Of a stretch of 64,000 nucleotides of DNA, positions 8,520 through 18,039 are shown one piece after another. The notes under the pieces were generated by a model. It had not been told where the DNA came from and did no database searches. It saw only the letters and a list, made by a program, of their open reading frames with translations. The position numbers and the translations under genes are program-made. Source of the stretch: an uncultured Nostocoides sp. (GTDB lineage: Bacteria > Actinomycetota > Actinomycetes > Actinomycetales > Dermatophilaceae); the NCBI GenBank assembly GCA_937873315.1, contig CALMQX010000034.1:62001-126000 (forward strand), in the 5' to 3' direction. How positions within the stretch are numbered: position 1 is the first letter of the stretch; every line of letters begins with the position of its first letter.

Positions 8520-9695
8520 ATGATGCTGGAGCAGTTGGCTGTGCCCCCAGGGCCGGACGCCGTCGATCTGCTCCCCCGCCTGCGAAGTGCCCTGGCCGGC
8601 GGCGCCCCCATCGCCCCGTATGCGGCGACCGGCCCATGCCCCCCGCTTCCCCCGTATGCCGAAAGCGACCTGCCCGACGACCTCGCTGTCGTCGTCGGCA
8701 CCAGTGGATCCACGGGCACCCCGAAGCGCGCCCTCCTCAGCACCCGGGCACTGACCGCCAGCACCTCGGCTACCCACGCCCGATTGGGCGGGCCAGGCCA
8801 ATGGCTACTGACCCTGCCGGCCCACCACATCGCCGGCCTGCAGGTCCTTCTGCGCTCACTCATCGCAGGCACCAGCCCGGTCTTCTTGGACCACAAGGCG
8901 CCAGGCTTCTCCACGAGCGCCTTCATCGAAGCCGCCGAACGCCTGGATCCAGCACAGCGGCACTACACCTCCCTGGTCCCCACCCAGCTCCTGTCCCTGC
9001 TCGACGAGCCCAGGGCCCATGCCGCGCTGCGCGCGTTCGACGCGATTCTGGTCGGCGGCGCCGCCCTCCCGCTGGCCATGCGGCGCCGCGCGGATGCCGC
9101 CGATGTCGCCGTGGTGGCCACCTATGGCATGAGCGAGACCAGCGGTGGCTGCGTGTACGACGGGATCACCCTGCCGTGCACGCACCTCGCCTTCGACGAC
9201 GAGGAACGGATCTACCTCGGTGGGGCAACAGTCGCCGATGGCTACCTGGGTCGCCCCGATCTCACCGAGGCCGCCTTCGGTACCGACGAGGATGGCCGAC
9301 GCTGGTTCCGCACCGACGATGTGGGCCGCCTCGGCGAGGACGGTCAGTTGCGCGTCGACGGCCGGGTCGATGACCTCATCATTACCGGCGGGCTCAAAGT
9401 GGCACCGCGCATGGTCGAGGAGGCCATCCTCTTGCACGTGCATGGTGTGCGCGAGGTCGTCGTGGTCGGCGCCCAGGACCCCCACTGGGGGCAGGCCGTC
9501 AGCGCCCTGATCGTGCTCGACCCGGCCGGCCTCGTCCGCACCCTCACGGCCAGCGACGTGCGAGCCGCGCTGCGCGGCATCCTCCCCGACTATGCGCTGC
9601 CCCAGCGAGTGCGCACGACGGACCGCATTCCGCAACGGGGGCCCGGGAAGCCCGACCGGCGCACGATCATCACCGCGTTCTCCATGGGAGAATGA
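8520..9695 (+). CDS. menE: MenE, o-succinylbenzoate-CoA ligase
   Basis: ANL-superfamily ligase that activates o-succinylbenzoate with ATP and CoA. 391 residues, on the short side as usual in actinobacteria. It shows the phosphate loop GTSGSTGTPKRA, then TLPAHHIAGLQVL, ATYGMSETSGG, WFRTDDVGRLGEDGQLRVDGRVDDLIITGG with the hinge, and the C-terminal catalytic Lys region PQRGPGKPDRR. CAGACT (8508-8513) ends 6 bases before the ATG, suggesting a leaderless transcript. It is followed at 4 bp by a small membrane protein and then menA. Confidence 0.93.
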   Translation: MMLEQLAVPPGPDAVDLLPRLRSALAGGAPIAPYAATGPCPPLPPYAESDLPDDLAVVVGTSGSTGTPKRALLSTRALTASTSATHARLGGPGQWLLTLPAHHIAGLQVLLRSLIAGTSPVFLDHKAPGFSTSAFIEAAERLDPAQRHYTSLVPTQLLSLLDEPRAHAALRAFDAILVGGAALPLAMRRRADAADVAVVATYGMSETSGGCVYDGITLPCTHLAFDDEERIYLGGATVADGYLGRPDLTEAAFGTDEDGRRWFRTDDVGRLGEDGQLRVDGRVDDLIITGGLKVAPRMVEEAILLHVHGVREVVVVGAQDPHWGQAVSALIVLDPAGLVRTLTASDVRAALRGILPDYALPQRVRTTDRIPQRGPGKPDRRTIITAFSMGE

Positions 9696-9699
9696 GCGC

Positions 9700-9981
9700 G
9701 TGCTCAGGGTCCTAATGGTGGTCGTGCCGCTGGCCATGGCGATCTACGCCATGGTCGACTGCGTGCAAACCGACGAGGACCAGGTCAAGGGCCTGCCCAA
9801 GGTCGTCTGGGTCTTCGTCATCCTGCTCTTCCCCATCGTCGGCTCCATCGCCTGGCTGATCGCCGGACGCCCGAGCCCGCTGATCGGTGGCCCCGCGGGG
9901 AGCCGACCCCGATTCCGTCAGCCTCGTCAGCGACCGCCTCGCGGACCCGACGACGACCCCGACTTCCTCAAGGGCCTGTAG
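9700..9981 (+). CDS. PLDc_N-domain small membrane protein
   Basis: 93 residues with two membrane helices (about 2-17 and 32-52), matching the phospholipase D / cardiolipin synthase N-terminal domain: YAMVDCVQTDEDQVKGLPKVVWV followed by LFPIVGSIAWLIAGRP. The basic and proline-rich tail ends DDDPDFLKGL. No catalytic domain follows. A gene of this type between menE and menA is familiar in actinobacteria; its function is unknown. The start is GTG, 4 bp after menE. Confidence 0.8.
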   Translation: MLRVLMVVVPLAMAIYAMVDCVQTDEDQVKGLPKVVWVFVILLFPIVGSIAWLIAGRPSPLIGGPAGSRPRFRQPRQRPPRGPDDDPDFLKGL

Positions 9982-9988
9982 GACCGCG

Positions 9989-10876
9989 ATGGCGACTCCT
10001 TCTCAGTGGGTGCATGGTGCCCGCCCCCGCACCCTGCCCGCGGCCGTCGCGCCCGTCCTCGTGGGGACCTCGGCTGCGGTCCTCGACGGCCGCTGGCACC
10101 TGGGTTTGGCGCTGCTGGCGCTGGCCGTCGCACTCGCGCTGCAGGTGGGCGTCAACTACGCCAATGACTACTCCGACGGCATTCGCGGCACCGACGAGGT
10201 CCGCCATGGCCCGGTGCGCCTGGTCGGTCAGCGCCTGGCCGAGCCGGCCGCCGTCAAGCGGGCCGCCTTCGCTGCCTTCGGCGTTGCTGGCGTCGCTGGC
10301 CTAGCCCTGGTTGCCCTCGCAGGCCACTGGTGGTTGCTGGCCCTGGGCGCGCTCAGCGTCCTGGCCGCCTGGCGGTACACCGGCGGCGAGAGCCCGTACG
10401 GTTACCGCGGCCTGGGCGAGGTGTACGTCTTTGTCTTCTTCGGCCTGGTCGCCACGCTGGGCACCGAATACACCCAAGCATCCCGGATCAGCCTCTTCGG
10501 CGTCTTCGGTGCGATCGCGATCGGGTCGCTGGCATCGGCGATCCTGGTCGCCAACAACCTGCGCGATATCCCCACCGACACGGTGGCCGGCAAGCGCACC
10601 CTCGCGGTGCGACTGGGCGATCGGCGGACCCGTCTGCTGTATGCCGTATTGCTCGGCATTCCCTTCGTCGCCCTGGCCGGCATGGCGTGGGTGTCGACGC
10701 CCTGGGCCCTGCTCGGGCTGGCTGCGGTCGTGCCTGCCTGGGGCTTGGTGCGCATCGTCCGCTCAGGATCCAGCGGCCCGGGCCTCATTCCGGTGTTGGC
10801 CGGCACCGGCGTGACCGAGATCGGCTATGCCGCTCTGGTCACCCTCGGCGTCGCCGTGGCGGCCCTTCAGCGATAA
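9989..10876 (+). CDS. menA: MenA, 1,4-dihydroxy-2-naphthoate polyprenyltransferase
   Basis: Membrane UbiA-family prenyltransferase that attaches the isoprenoid tail to dihydroxynaphthoate. 295 residues with about eight or nine membrane helices. It opens WVHGARPRTLPAAVAPVLVGT. The first Asp-rich motif is NYANDYSDGIRGTDE (about 55-69) and the second is NNLRDIPTDTVAGKRTLAVRLG, both metal-diphosphate sites. ATG 9989 follows the previous stop by 7 bp, with AGGA upstream. Its last 10 bp overlap the convergent DUF4229 gene. Confidence 0.93.
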   Translation: MATPSQWVHGARPRTLPAAVAPVLVGTSAAVLDGRWHLGLALLALAVALALQVGVNYANDYSDGIRGTDEVRHGPVRLVGQRLAEPAAVKRAAFAAFGVAGVAGLALVALAGHWWLLALGALSVLAAWRYTGGESPYGYRGLGEVYVFVFFGLVATLGTEYTQASRISLFGVFGAIAIGSLASAILVANNLRDIPTDTVAGKRTLAVRLGDRRTRLLYAVLLGIPFVALAGMAWVSTPWALLGLAAVVPAWGLVRIVRSGSSGPGLIPVLAGTGVTEIGYAALVTLGVAVAALQR

Positions 10877-11163
10877 GTCTCGGGCTCGCTGTCGTCCCCC
10901 GGCGCCAACCCGACCTCGGCGTCCTCGGCAGCTTCGTCGCTGACCCCGCGACGCCGGTTCGCGCGCCGCTCGAGGCGGGCGGCCAACTGAGCGCTGTACT
11001 CCTCGCGCATCCGCCGCAGACCGAACCATGAAATCACCATCGAGATCAGCGCCGAGCCCACCACCAGCATGACCATCTCGTCCCGGTCTCGCAGGCCGAG
11101 GAGCCAGAGCAGGAGGAGGCAGCCGAGGAAGATCAGCGTGCGCAGGAGCGTGTAGCGAAACAT
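10867..11163 (-). CDS. DUF4229 membrane protein
   Basis: 98 residues with two membrane helices (RTLIFLGCLLLLWLLGL and EMVMLVVGSALISMVISWFGL), then a charged RRMREEYSAQLAARLERRANRRRG segment and an acidic tail, as in the actinobacterial DUF4229 family. Last gene of the cytochrome c biogenesis operon, 19 bp after ccsB. Function unknown. It converges with menA, with a 10-bp overlap. Confidence 0.8.
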   Translation of the reverse strand: MFRYTLLRTLIFLGCLLLLWLLGLRDRDEMVMLVVGSALISMVISWFGLRRMREEYSAQLAARLERRANRRRGVSDEAAEDAEVGLAPGDDSEPETYR

Positions 11164-11182
11164 GTCGATGCCTCAGCGGTGA

Positions 11183-12214
11183 CTAGGAGATGCCGGAGTA
11201 CGAGTGCTGGCCGACGAACCACATGTTGACGACCGCGTAATTGATGATGATGCAGGCAAAACCCGCGACCGCGATCCAGGTGGCGGCGCGACGGCTCACG
11301 CCAGTGGTGGCCCGCGCGTGCAGGTAAGCGGCATAGACCGCCCAAATCACGAAGGTCCACACCTCCTTGGGATCCCAGTTCCAGTAGGCGCCCCATGCCT
11401 GCCGGGCCCAAATAGCACCTGCGATCAGGGTGAAGGTCCACAACGGGAAGGCCACGATATGCAGCCCGTACGCGAGCTTTTCGAGCGCCGGCCCTTCCGG
11501 CAGGCGGCGCAGGAAGCCCAGCTTCCCGGTCAGCGGCACCCGGTCCTTGATCAGATAGATCAGCGCGATCGAGGCCCCGATACCAAAGAGGGCAACCGAC
11601 AGCGTCGCCACGGTGACATGGATAGCCAGCCAGACCGACTTCAGCGAAGGCATCAGCTCGGCAGCATCCGTGTACCAGACCGTAATGGCCAGCCCGAGGG
11701 TCAGCAGGACGGGGGTCACCACGAACAGGCCGAGCCAGCGCAGGTCCCGTCGCAGCGCCCACCCGCAGTACACCAGCAGCGCGAACATGGAGCCGACGAT
11801 GGCGAACTCATACATATTGCCCAGCGGCCAGCGATGCACCTCAGCCGCTCGCAAGGCTACGCCCAGCACGACCAATGCGGTCCCCAGCAGGGTCAGCATC
11901 CAGGCCATACCCGCGGCCTTGCGTGCGCCAGCCGGCTCGACCCAGGCTTCCTCGACCAGATTGCCCCAGCCGCAGTCGATGGCCCCACCGGTGAGGGTGC
12001 TCGCGCTATCGCCAGCAGCAATGCCGACACCGGCGTCGGTGCCGACGGCGCCGACCTCAGCGCCCACCGGGACCAGTTCGCGCTTCGGCTCCCGCTCCTT
12101 GGAAGGCATCAGCCGGGCGAGGTGCACGGCATACAAGATCATCGCCAGGGTGAGCACGGCCATGGCGGAGTAGATCGAGAGGTTCGAGTACGTCGCGAGT
12201 GTCTGGTCGGTCAT
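11183..12214 (-). CDS. ccsB: CcsB, cytochrome c biogenesis protein (CcsA/ResC type)
   Basis: Multi-pass haem-handling subunit of system II cytochrome c synthetase, working with ResB to attach haem to apocytochromes outside the membrane. 343 residues, with one helix at the N-terminus, a roughly 60-residue loop, then about seven helices. The haem-binding tryptophan-rich signature reads WGAYWNWDPKEVWTFVIWAVYAAYLH near residue 265. Conserved His residues flank it (for example AIHVTVATLS). The ATG overlaps the resB stop by 4 bp (ATGA). Confidence 0.92.
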   Translation of the reverse strand: MTDQTLATYSNLSIYSAMAVLTLAMILYAVHLARLMPSKEREPKRELVPVGAEVGAVGTDAGVGIAAGDSASTLTGGAIDCGWGNLVEEAWVEPAGARKAAGMAWMLTLLGTALVVLGVALRAAEVHRWPLGNMYEFAIVGSMFALLVYCGWALRRDLRWLGLFVVTPVLLTLGLAITVWYTDAAELMPSLKSVWLAIHVTVATLSVALFGIGASIALIYLIKDRVPLTGKLGFLRRLPEGPALEKLAYGLHIVAFPLWTFTLIAGAIWARQAWGAYWNWDPKEVWTFVIWAVYAAYLHARATTGVSRRAATWIAVAGFACIIINYAVVNMWFVGQHSYSGIS

Positions 12215-13749
12215 GGCGTCCTTGGTAGTCGTGCGAGGATCTGCGCAATCTCGTCGGCGATCCCATCGTCATCGCCCTTGCCGAGGCCACCGACAGACAC
12301 CAGACTACGACCCTCATCGGCAGTGACTCGAACGAAGACCCGGCGACGGCGGATCACCAGCGAGGCGACCAAACCAGCCAGGGCCAGCAGGGAGCTGACC
12401 AGGGTGAGCGACTTACCGGGGTCGGTGCGGATCGAGAAGCCCGCAAAGCGCTCGACCCCGTCGAAGGTGATCGAGCCGCGGCCACCGGGGAGTTGCGCCG
12501 TGTCGCCGACCTTGAGCCAGAGCCGCAACGGCTCTTTGGTCTTGTCATCGACCAGTTGCTTCATCCCCGAGGTGTCCAAGCTGTAGACCGATTGCGGGTT
12601 GGCGTTGGGGTAGAGCTCACCTTCGTATGCCGTGAGCACCAGACCCGGGTCGAGCAGATCTGGGAAGAGTGAGCGCGGGCCCTGCTCATCGATCGTGCCC
12701 GTCGGCAGGAAGAAGCCGGAGAACCCCAGGTCGCCACCGGCCCGGAGCACCTTGATCGCCCCACTGGACTTGTAGAAGTTGTCCATGGGCAGGAAGGGCG
12801 TGGAATCCCGATAAACCACCGTGCCATCGGCGTCACGGACGGTCACCTTGGCCGAGTACCCATTGCCCAGGAGGAAGACCGTGCCATTGCCGGTCTCCAG
12901 CGGCCCGTTGACCTTGACGATCTCGGTTCGAGGCGTTCCACCGTCGGGGGTGAACGTGGTCGTCGCCGTGAAATCTCGCGGCATACCGAACTGGCCACGG
13001 CCCTGCACCTCGGACTCGAAGGTGACGTCCATGCTGTCCAGGCGCACGGTGTACGGGGTCAGCGCGGTGGGGTCAACCCAGGGGCCCGGGCTGAAGGTGT
13101 CATAGCGGATCAGCGTGTTGGCGAAGGTTTGTCCGACCGGGACGATGACATCGCCACGCCAGCCGAAGAGGTATCCGCTGGCCACTCCGATGATGACGCC
13201 GATCAGCGCCACATGGAAGACCAGGTTGCCGGCCTCGCGCAGGTAGCCCTTCTCGGCACTGAGCGTGCTCTCGTCATGGGCATGGACGCGGTACCGCTTC
13301 GCGCGCAGGGCCGATCGCGCTTCGGCGAGTGCCTGCTCGGGCGGGAGGTCGACCTCGGCGGTGGTGTGCGCGGAGAGTCGCTCCAGCCGCCCGGGGGCCT
13401 TGGGCGGGGCAGAGCGAACCTGATGCCAGAGGATCTTGGTCCGGGGAAGGACACACCCGATCAGCGAGATGAACAACAGCAGGTAGATCGCCGAGAACCA
13501 CGGCGATGCGTAGACCTCGAAAAATCCCAGCCGATCCAGCCAGGGGCCGGCGGTGGGGTGATCGGCGATCCACTGGGCGGTCCGGGCCGAGTCGAGCGAG
13601 CGTTGCGGGAAAGTGGAGCCAGGCACCGCGCCCAGCGCAAGCAAGAGGAGGAGGAAGAGCGCGGTTCGCATGCTCGTCAACTGACGCCACATCCAGCGCA
13701 GCCAGCCCACCACACCGAGTTGGGGCTGAGTGGGAGCACTATAGGTCAC
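12211..13749 (-). CDS. resB: ResB, cytochrome c biogenesis protein
   Basis: System II cytochrome c synthetase partner of CcsB. 512 residues: helices at about 22-42 ([20 protein letters not shown]), 78-98 and 150-170, a large extracytoplasmic domain, and a last helix near 455-475 followed by RRRRVFVRV. It contains the family phrase [24 protein letters not shown]. The GTG at 13749 is chosen because it overlaps the ccdA stop by 4 bp (GTGA); longer in-frame readings would run deep into ccdA. Confidence 0.92.
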   Translation of the reverse strand: MTYSAPTQPQLGVVGWLRWMWRQLTSMRTALFLLLLLALGAVPGSTFPQRSLDSARTAQWIADHPTAGPWLDRLGFFEVYASPWFSAIYLLLFISLIGCVLPRTKILWHQVRSAPPKAPGRLERLSAHTTAEVDLPPEQALAEARSALRAKRYRVHAHDESTLSAEKGYLREAGNLVFHVALIGVIIGVASGYLFGWRGDVIVPVGQTFANTLIRYDTFSPGPWVDPTALTPYTVRLDSMDVTFESEVQGRGQFGMPRDFTATTTFTPDGGTPRTEIVKVNGPLETGNGTVFLLGNGYSAKVTVRDADGTVVYRDSTPFLPMDNFYKSSGAIKVLRAGGDLGFSGFFLPTGTIDEQGPRSLFPDLLDPGLVLTAYEGELYPNANPQSVYSLDTSGMKQLVDDKTKEPLRLWLKVGDTAQLPGGRGSITFDGVERFAGFSIRTDPGKSLTLVSSLLALAGLVASLVIRRRRVFVRVTADEGRSLVSVGGLGKGDDDGIADEIAQILARLPRTP

Positions 13750-14483
13750 AAGACCACCTCGAAACCACCGACGAGCTCGGTCTGAACCCAGGTCATGAGG
13801 GACTGCCACGCCCCGGTCACCATGAGCACCCCGAGAGTGAGCAGGAGAGTTCCCCCCGCGAGGTGGATTGCACGCTGATGCCGCCGGAGCCAGGCGGTCA
13901 CCGGGGCCGACCGCTCGGCGAGGGCCGCAATGAGGATGAAGGGCAGCCCCAGACCAAGGCAGTAGGCGAGGGCCAGAATGACCGCCCGGCCGGTGCTCGG
14001 TTCGGTGGTCGCCGAGAGGGCCAGCACCGCCGCCAGCGTCGGGCCGGTGCAGGGCGACCAACCGAGCGCAAAGACCGCACCCAGGAGCGGCGCTCCGGCG
14101 AGCCCAGCCCGGGGGCGCCACGTGATGGCGACCTCACGTTGCGAGCCGACGCCGAGGAAGACCAGGGCTAACGCGATGACGACGACTCCCCCGACCCGCA
14201 TCAAGAGATCGCGGTGCTCGATGAGGGCACTGCCGATACCGGTGATGAAGATCGAGAGCAGGATGAACACCGTGGCGAAGCCGGCCACGAAGAGCCCCGT
14301 GCCCAGGACGCTCCGTCCTCGCGACGATGTCCCGGACAACCCGCCGACAAAACCCAGGAAGCCGGGGACCAGCGGCAGGACACACGGGCTGGCGAATGAC
14401 ACCAGGCCAGCGAGCGCGGCTACGAGCAGGGCCAGCGGCAAGGCCCCCGACGTGATCGTCTCGCCAGCCCCCGCGCTGATCAT
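13746..14483 (-). CDS. ccdA: CcdA, thiol-disulfide electron carrier across the membrane
   Basis: 245-residue, six-helix membrane protein of the DsbD/CcdA family. It carries reducing power from cytoplasmic thioredoxin to the extracytoplasmic ResA-type thioredoxin. The two redox cysteines are in [13 protein letters not shown] (helix 1) and [14 protein letters not shown] (helix 4), in the expected symmetric places. It overlaps resA by 4 bp (ATGA) and resB by 4 bp, so the four cytochrome c genes are translationally coupled. Confidence 0.94.
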   Translation of the reverse strand: MISAGAGETITSGALPLALLVAALAGLVSFASPCVLPLVPGFLGFVGGLSGTSSRGRSVLGTGLFVAGFATVFILLSIFITGIGSALIEHRDLLMRVGGVVVIALALVFLGVGSQREVAITWRPRAGLAGAPLLGAVFALGWSPCTGPTLAAVLALSATTEPSTGRAVILALAYCLGLGLPFILIAALAERSAPVTAWLRRHQRAIHLAGGTLLLTLGVLMVTGAWQSLMTWVQTELVGGFEVVL

Positions 14484-15088
14484 GATGGCTCGGCCGCGAC
14501 GTCGTCGACCAGCCCGCTCAACACCGACTCCTGCACGGCGCCGCCGATCCGAGCGGCGATCCTGCCCTCTCGATCGAGCACCAAGGTGGTCGGCACGGTC
14601 GGCGCCTTACCTTGCAGTTTGAGGATGAGCACGCCGGACTCGTCCGTGAGGCTCGGGTAGCTGACCTTGGCCTTGGTGACCAGGGCCGTGCCGCGTTCGG
14701 CGCTCTCACGGAAGTCGATGCCCACGAATTCGACGGGAGCCTTGGCGGTCTGCAGGTCGCTCCAGACCTTTTGCAGGGTCGGCATCTCGGCAACGCAGGG
14801 CGGGCACCACGAGGCCCAGACATTGATCACGACGACCTTGCCCCGGCGGTCCGCCAGCGACCAGCTCTCGCCGGTCAGCGTGGTACCGGAGAAGTCCACC
14901 GGCGCCCCACGGTCGGCAATGGCGAAGGTCTGGTAGCTCCCGTCTCCGGAGACATAACCCTTCTGATCACCCGACTTTGCCTGGGCGGCAACGGAGTTCG
15001 GGTCATCCGTGCAGCCCACGAGCATGGTCGCAGTCAGCAGGCCTGCGCCGAACCAGGCGGCATACAACCGCCGTGAAGGCTGCGTCAT
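14480..15088 (-). CDS. resA: ResA/TlpA-type thioredoxin lipoprotein
   Basis: 202-residue extracytoplasmic thioredoxin that keeps the CXXCH cysteines of apocytochrome c reduced. The N-terminus has a lipoprotein signal ([10 protein letters not shown], Cys26). The redox motif is [15 protein letters not shown], followed by FVGIDFRES and the cis-Pro region [11 protein letters not shown]. It is first among the cytochrome c genes proper and shares one base with the stop of the upstream phosphatase gene (TGATG). Confidence 0.92.
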   Translation of the reverse strand: MTQPSRRLYAAWFGAGLLTATMLVGCTDDPNSVAAQAKSGDQKGYVSGDGSYQTFAIADRGAPVDFSGTTLTGESWSLADRRGKVVVINVWASWCPPCVAEMPTLQKVWSDLQTAKAPVEFVGIDFRESAERGTALVTKAKVSYPSLTDESGVLILKLQGKAPTVPTTLVLDREGRIAARIGGAVQESVLSGLVDDVAAEPS

Positions 15089-15753
15089 CAGGCACCCGCA
15101 CCCGAGCGCGCCAGCGGCAACAGCGCCGCGGCCGGCTCGCTATAGGACAGCGACAACAGGTCATCACCGAGGAACGTGAGCGAGGTCAGCGAGGCCAGGG
15201 CGCACTCGCGGCGAGCCGGATTGTGCAGGAAGGGCCGGCCCTCGATCCGCAGGCGCGCATTCCAAATGGGTGACTGGTGGCTGACGATCACAGCCTCATG
15301 GCCTTCGGCCGCCTTTCGCGCATCGGCGATGGCGACCAACATCCGGGCCGCGACGGCGGCATAGGGCTCCCCCCAGGAGGGTCGCGAAGGATTCCACAAC
15401 TTGGGCAGCAGGCGTGGGTGCCGCAGCAGTCCTCGACCGCCAGCCACGGCCAGGCCCTCGAAGTCATTGCCGGCCTCGATGACCCGCTCGTCGAGCGTGA
15501 CCGGCAACTCGAGCAGCGCGGCGAGCGGGGCGATCGTTTCCTGTGCCCGCTCAAGCGGGCTGGACACGAGGTGGACGATGTCGTGATCGGCGAGGTGGGC
15601 CGCGACCACCTGGGCCATCTCGTGGCCCAGTGCGGAGAGATGGAAGTCGGCAAGCCGGCCGTAGAGCACTCCGTTGGGATTGTCGACCTCCCCATGACGT
15701 AGCAGGTGAACGACGGTGCGGGGCGCCGGGTCAGCCTGGGGTGCCTGGGTCAT
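15088..15753 (-). CDS. Histidine phosphatase family protein
   Basis: 221 residues of the phosphoglycerate-mutase-like superfamily. LLRHGEVDNPNGVLYGRL holds the catalytic RHG; SSPLERAQETIAPL, the Glu in VIEAGNDFEG, and VSHQSPIWNARL with the second His complete the site. Broad phosphatases of this kind have few firm substrates. ATG 15753 is preferred to the longer reading from 15792. It is the leading gene of the cytochrome c operon, and gene order suggests co-transcription, not a maturation role. Confidence 0.85.
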   Translation of the reverse strand: MTQAPQADPAPRTVVHLLRHGEVDNPNGVLYGRLADFHLSALGHEMAQVVAAHLADHDIVHLVSSPLERAQETIAPLAALLELPVTLDERVIEAGNDFEGLAVAGGRGLLRHPRLLPKLWNPSRPSWGEPYAAVAARMLVAIADARKAAEGHEAVIVSHQSPIWNARLRIEGRPFLHNPARRECALASLTSLTFLGDDLLSLSYSEPAAALLPLARSGAGA

Positions 15754-15828
15754 GGAGGGATTCTCGCAAATCTTCCTGAGTCTCTCGGACACCCCCCGTC
15801 GAACTGGCCGCAGGCCAACCGCGAAAGG

Positions 15829-16320
15829 TCAGCGCGGTTTGGGCAGACCGGCCGTCGCGCTCTGGGCATAGGCCTCGCGCACGGTGTGCATGACCCGACC
15901 GAGATCGGCGATTTGGTCATCGCTGAGCAGGTCGATGAAGTGCCGGCGCACACTCTCGACGTGGACCTCCGACGCCTCCTCCAATGCGGTCCGCCCCTTG
16001 GGCGTCAAGCACAAAACCACGCCACGACCGTCGGTGGCATCAGGCACCCGGCGCACCCAGCCGCGGCCCTCGAGGCGAGAGGCGGTGTGGGTGACCCGTG
16101 AGCGAGACTGGACGACCAGTTCGGCCAGAGTCGACATCCGAAGGCGCCCGGACGGGGCCTCTGACAGCATCGAGATCAGTTCGTATTCGGCCAGGCTCAG
16201 CCCTAAGGGCGCCAGGTCCTGCTCCATGGCAACGTCGAGCTCGCGGCCGGCCCAAAGGTAGGCCCGCCACGCATCTTGTTCGGCCTCGGAAAGCCAGCGC
16301 GGAGAAGTTGAAGACCCCAT
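15829..16320 (-). CDS. MarR-family transcriptional regulator
   Basis: 163 residues with a winged helix: LSLAEYELISMLSEAP, RLRMSTLAELVVQSRSRVTHTASRLEGRGWVRRVPDATDGRGVVLCLTPKG, about residues 40-110, flanked by dimerisation helices. A good ribosome site (AAGGAG) precedes the ATG by 4 bases. It stands between the hemD gene and the phosphatase/cytochrome c operon, either of which it might regulate. No palindrome convincing enough to call an operator was seen. Confidence 0.87.
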   Translation of the reverse strand: MGSSTSPRWLSEAEQDAWRAYLWAGRELDVAMEQDLAPLGLSLAEYELISMLSEAPSGRLRMSTLAELVVQSRSRVTHTASRLEGRGWVRRVPDATDGRGVVLCLTPKGRTALEEASEVHVESVRRHFIDLLSDDQIADLGRVMHTVREAYAQSATAGLPKPR

Positions 16321-16392
16321 GACTCCTTGATTGTGCCAGGTTCCGGAGTGGCCGGGCGGCCTTTTTGTCGATGCGCCTGCAGGTGTCGGTGA

Positions 16393-18039
16393 TCAGCCAG
16401 CGAAGGTGCGCCGGCGACCACCCGTACGCCGCTGACTCGGCCGGACAACCCCGGTTCCGGACTCGGCGACCGCTTGGGCCCGCGCCACCGCGTGCTCAGC
16501 CAGAGCCTCAACCAGCGCGGGCGCCGAGGCTTGCGCGGCGACGACGTCTACCCGAATACCCAAGTCCTGCGCCGTGCTGGCGGTAGCCGGGCCAATACAC
16601 CCGATGATCGTGGCGGCGTGCGGCTTGCCAGCGATCCCCACGAGATTGCGCACAGTGGCCGAGGAGGTGAAGAGCACCGCATCGAAGGAACCATTCTTGA
16701 TGGCGTCCCGGATGTGCGGCGCCGGCGGGTGCGCGCGGACCGTGCGGTATGCCGTGACATCGTCCACCTCCCAGCCCAGGTCGCCTAGGCCGGCCACCAA
16801 CGTGTCGGTGGCGATATCCGCCCGCGGCAGCAGCACCCGGTTGATCGGGTCATCGGCCGGGTCGAACTCGGGCCAAACCTCAAGCAGCCCGCGCGTGGAC
16901 TGCTCATGGGTGGGCACCAGATCCGGGATGATGCCCCACTCCGTCAGCGCCGCCGCGGTGACCCCGCCGACTGCGGCTACCCGCACGCCAGCGATGGCTC
17001 GGGTGTCGAGCCCGATCTCGGAGAGCTTCTCCCGAATGGCGCGAACGGCATTCACCGAGGTGAAGCCGACCCATTCGTAGCGACCCTCCACGAGCCCACG
17101 TACGGCTCGCTCCAACTGCGCCGGGGTGCGCGGCGGCTCGACCGAAATCGTCGGCACCACTGTCGGCGCTGCGCCGAGCACGCGAAGCTGGTCGACCATG
17201 GGCGCCGACGCATCCTTGGTCCGTGGGACCAGGACCCGCCAACCAAAGAGCGCCTTGGTCTCGAACCATGACAAGTGCTCACGCAGCTCCACGGCCGCGC
17301 CCACCACGGCCAGGGTCTCCCCGCTGACATTGCGCAGGGAGCGGGCCACCGCGGCCAAGGTGGTCGTCGTGGTGCGCTGCTCGACGGAGGTGCCGCGCTC
17401 GGTCACGGCGACCGGCGTCTCCCGGTCGCGGCCGGCTGCGCGCAACTGCGCCAAGGTGGCGGTCACGAGTTCCGCCTCACCGAGGACCACCACGGTGAGC
17501 TGCGGGTCGATGAGATGGCTCAGATCCTCGCTGTGCTGGTGGGCGCTCAGGACATGCACGCCGGTGGAGGAGGTTGAGGTCAGTGGAACGCCGGCGTAGG
17601 TCGGGATGGCTGTGACTCGGCTGACCCCGGGCACGACCTCGAAGGGCACGCCGGCCAGCGTGCAGGCCATGGCCTCCTCGGTCAGGCCACCAAAGACGGC
17701 CGGGTCGCCATCCATCAGGCGAACGACGAGCCCTCCCGGGGCCGCCTGCACGGCGTCGATGAGCTGGCGGGCGCGCTCCTTGAGGAAGTCTTCGGTGGTG
17801 CGAGCGGCGCCATGGGCCAGGGTCTCGATGACATCGACGTCGAGCTGGCACCAGCGCTCAAGCACACCCGAGGCAAGCATCGGGGTCCGGGCGTCGACCA
17901 CCACGGCGCGAGCCTGGGCAAGCAGCTCAACCGCGCGCAAGGTCAGCAGGCCGGCGTCCCCGGGTCCGGCGCCGACGAAGGCAACTCGGGCCTGCTCGGG
18001 GGCGCTCTCGCACTCGCTCGCCACTTCGGCCACACTCAT
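16393..18039 (-). CDS. hemD: Uroporphyrinogen-III synthase fused to CobA/CysG-like methylase domain
   Basis: 548 residues. Residues about 18-255 resemble an SAM uroporphyrinogen-III methyltransferase (FVGAGPGDAGLLTLRAVELL; EVVPGVSRVTAIPTYAGVPL). Residues about 270-520 are a HemD domain that cyclises hydroxymethylbilane (FGWRVLVPRTKDASAPM; FTSVNAVRAIREKL; LPRADIATDTLVAGL; FTSSATVRNLVG). The methylase half is altered: the usual RLKGGDPFVFGRGGEE reads RLMDGDPAVFGGLTEE, and the SAM-site HRG after AGVPLT is missing. This is common in actinobacterial HemD fusions and suggests that half may be inactive. The ATG overlaps the rex stop by 4 bp. hemA and hemC, often between rex and hemD, are absent. Confidence 0.88.
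   Translation of the reverse strand: MSVAEVASECESAPEQARVAFVGAGPGDAGLLTLRAVELLAQARAVVVDARTPMLASGVLERWCQLDVDVIETLAHGAARTTEDFLKERARQLIDAVQAAPGGLVVRLMDGDPAVFGGLTEEAMACTLAGVPFEVVPGVSRVTAIPTYAGVPLTSTSSTGVHVLSAHQHSEDLSHLIDPQLTVVVLGEAELVTATLAQLRAAGRDRETPVAVTERGTSVEQRTTTTTLAAVARSLRNVSGETLAVVGAAVELREHLSWFETKALFGWRVLVPRTKDASAPMVDQLRVLGAAPTVVPTISVEPPRTPAQLERAVRGLVEGRYEWVGFTSVNAVRAIREKLSEIGLDTRAIAGVRVAAVGGVTAAALTEWGIIPDLVPTHEQSTRGLLEVWPEFDPADDPINRVLLPRADIATDTLVAGLGDLGWEVDDVTAYRTVRAHPPAPHIRDAIKNGSFDAVLFTSSATVRNLVGIAGKPHAATIIGCIGPATASTAQDLGIRVDVVAAQASAPALVEALAEHAVARAQAVAESGTGVVRPSQRRTGGRRRTFAG

Noticed and set aside
16350..16368. GGCC-GGGC-GGCC followed by TTTTT as a terminator
   Set aside because: The stem is only 4-5 bp, and on the plus strand there is no gene upstream for it to terminate.
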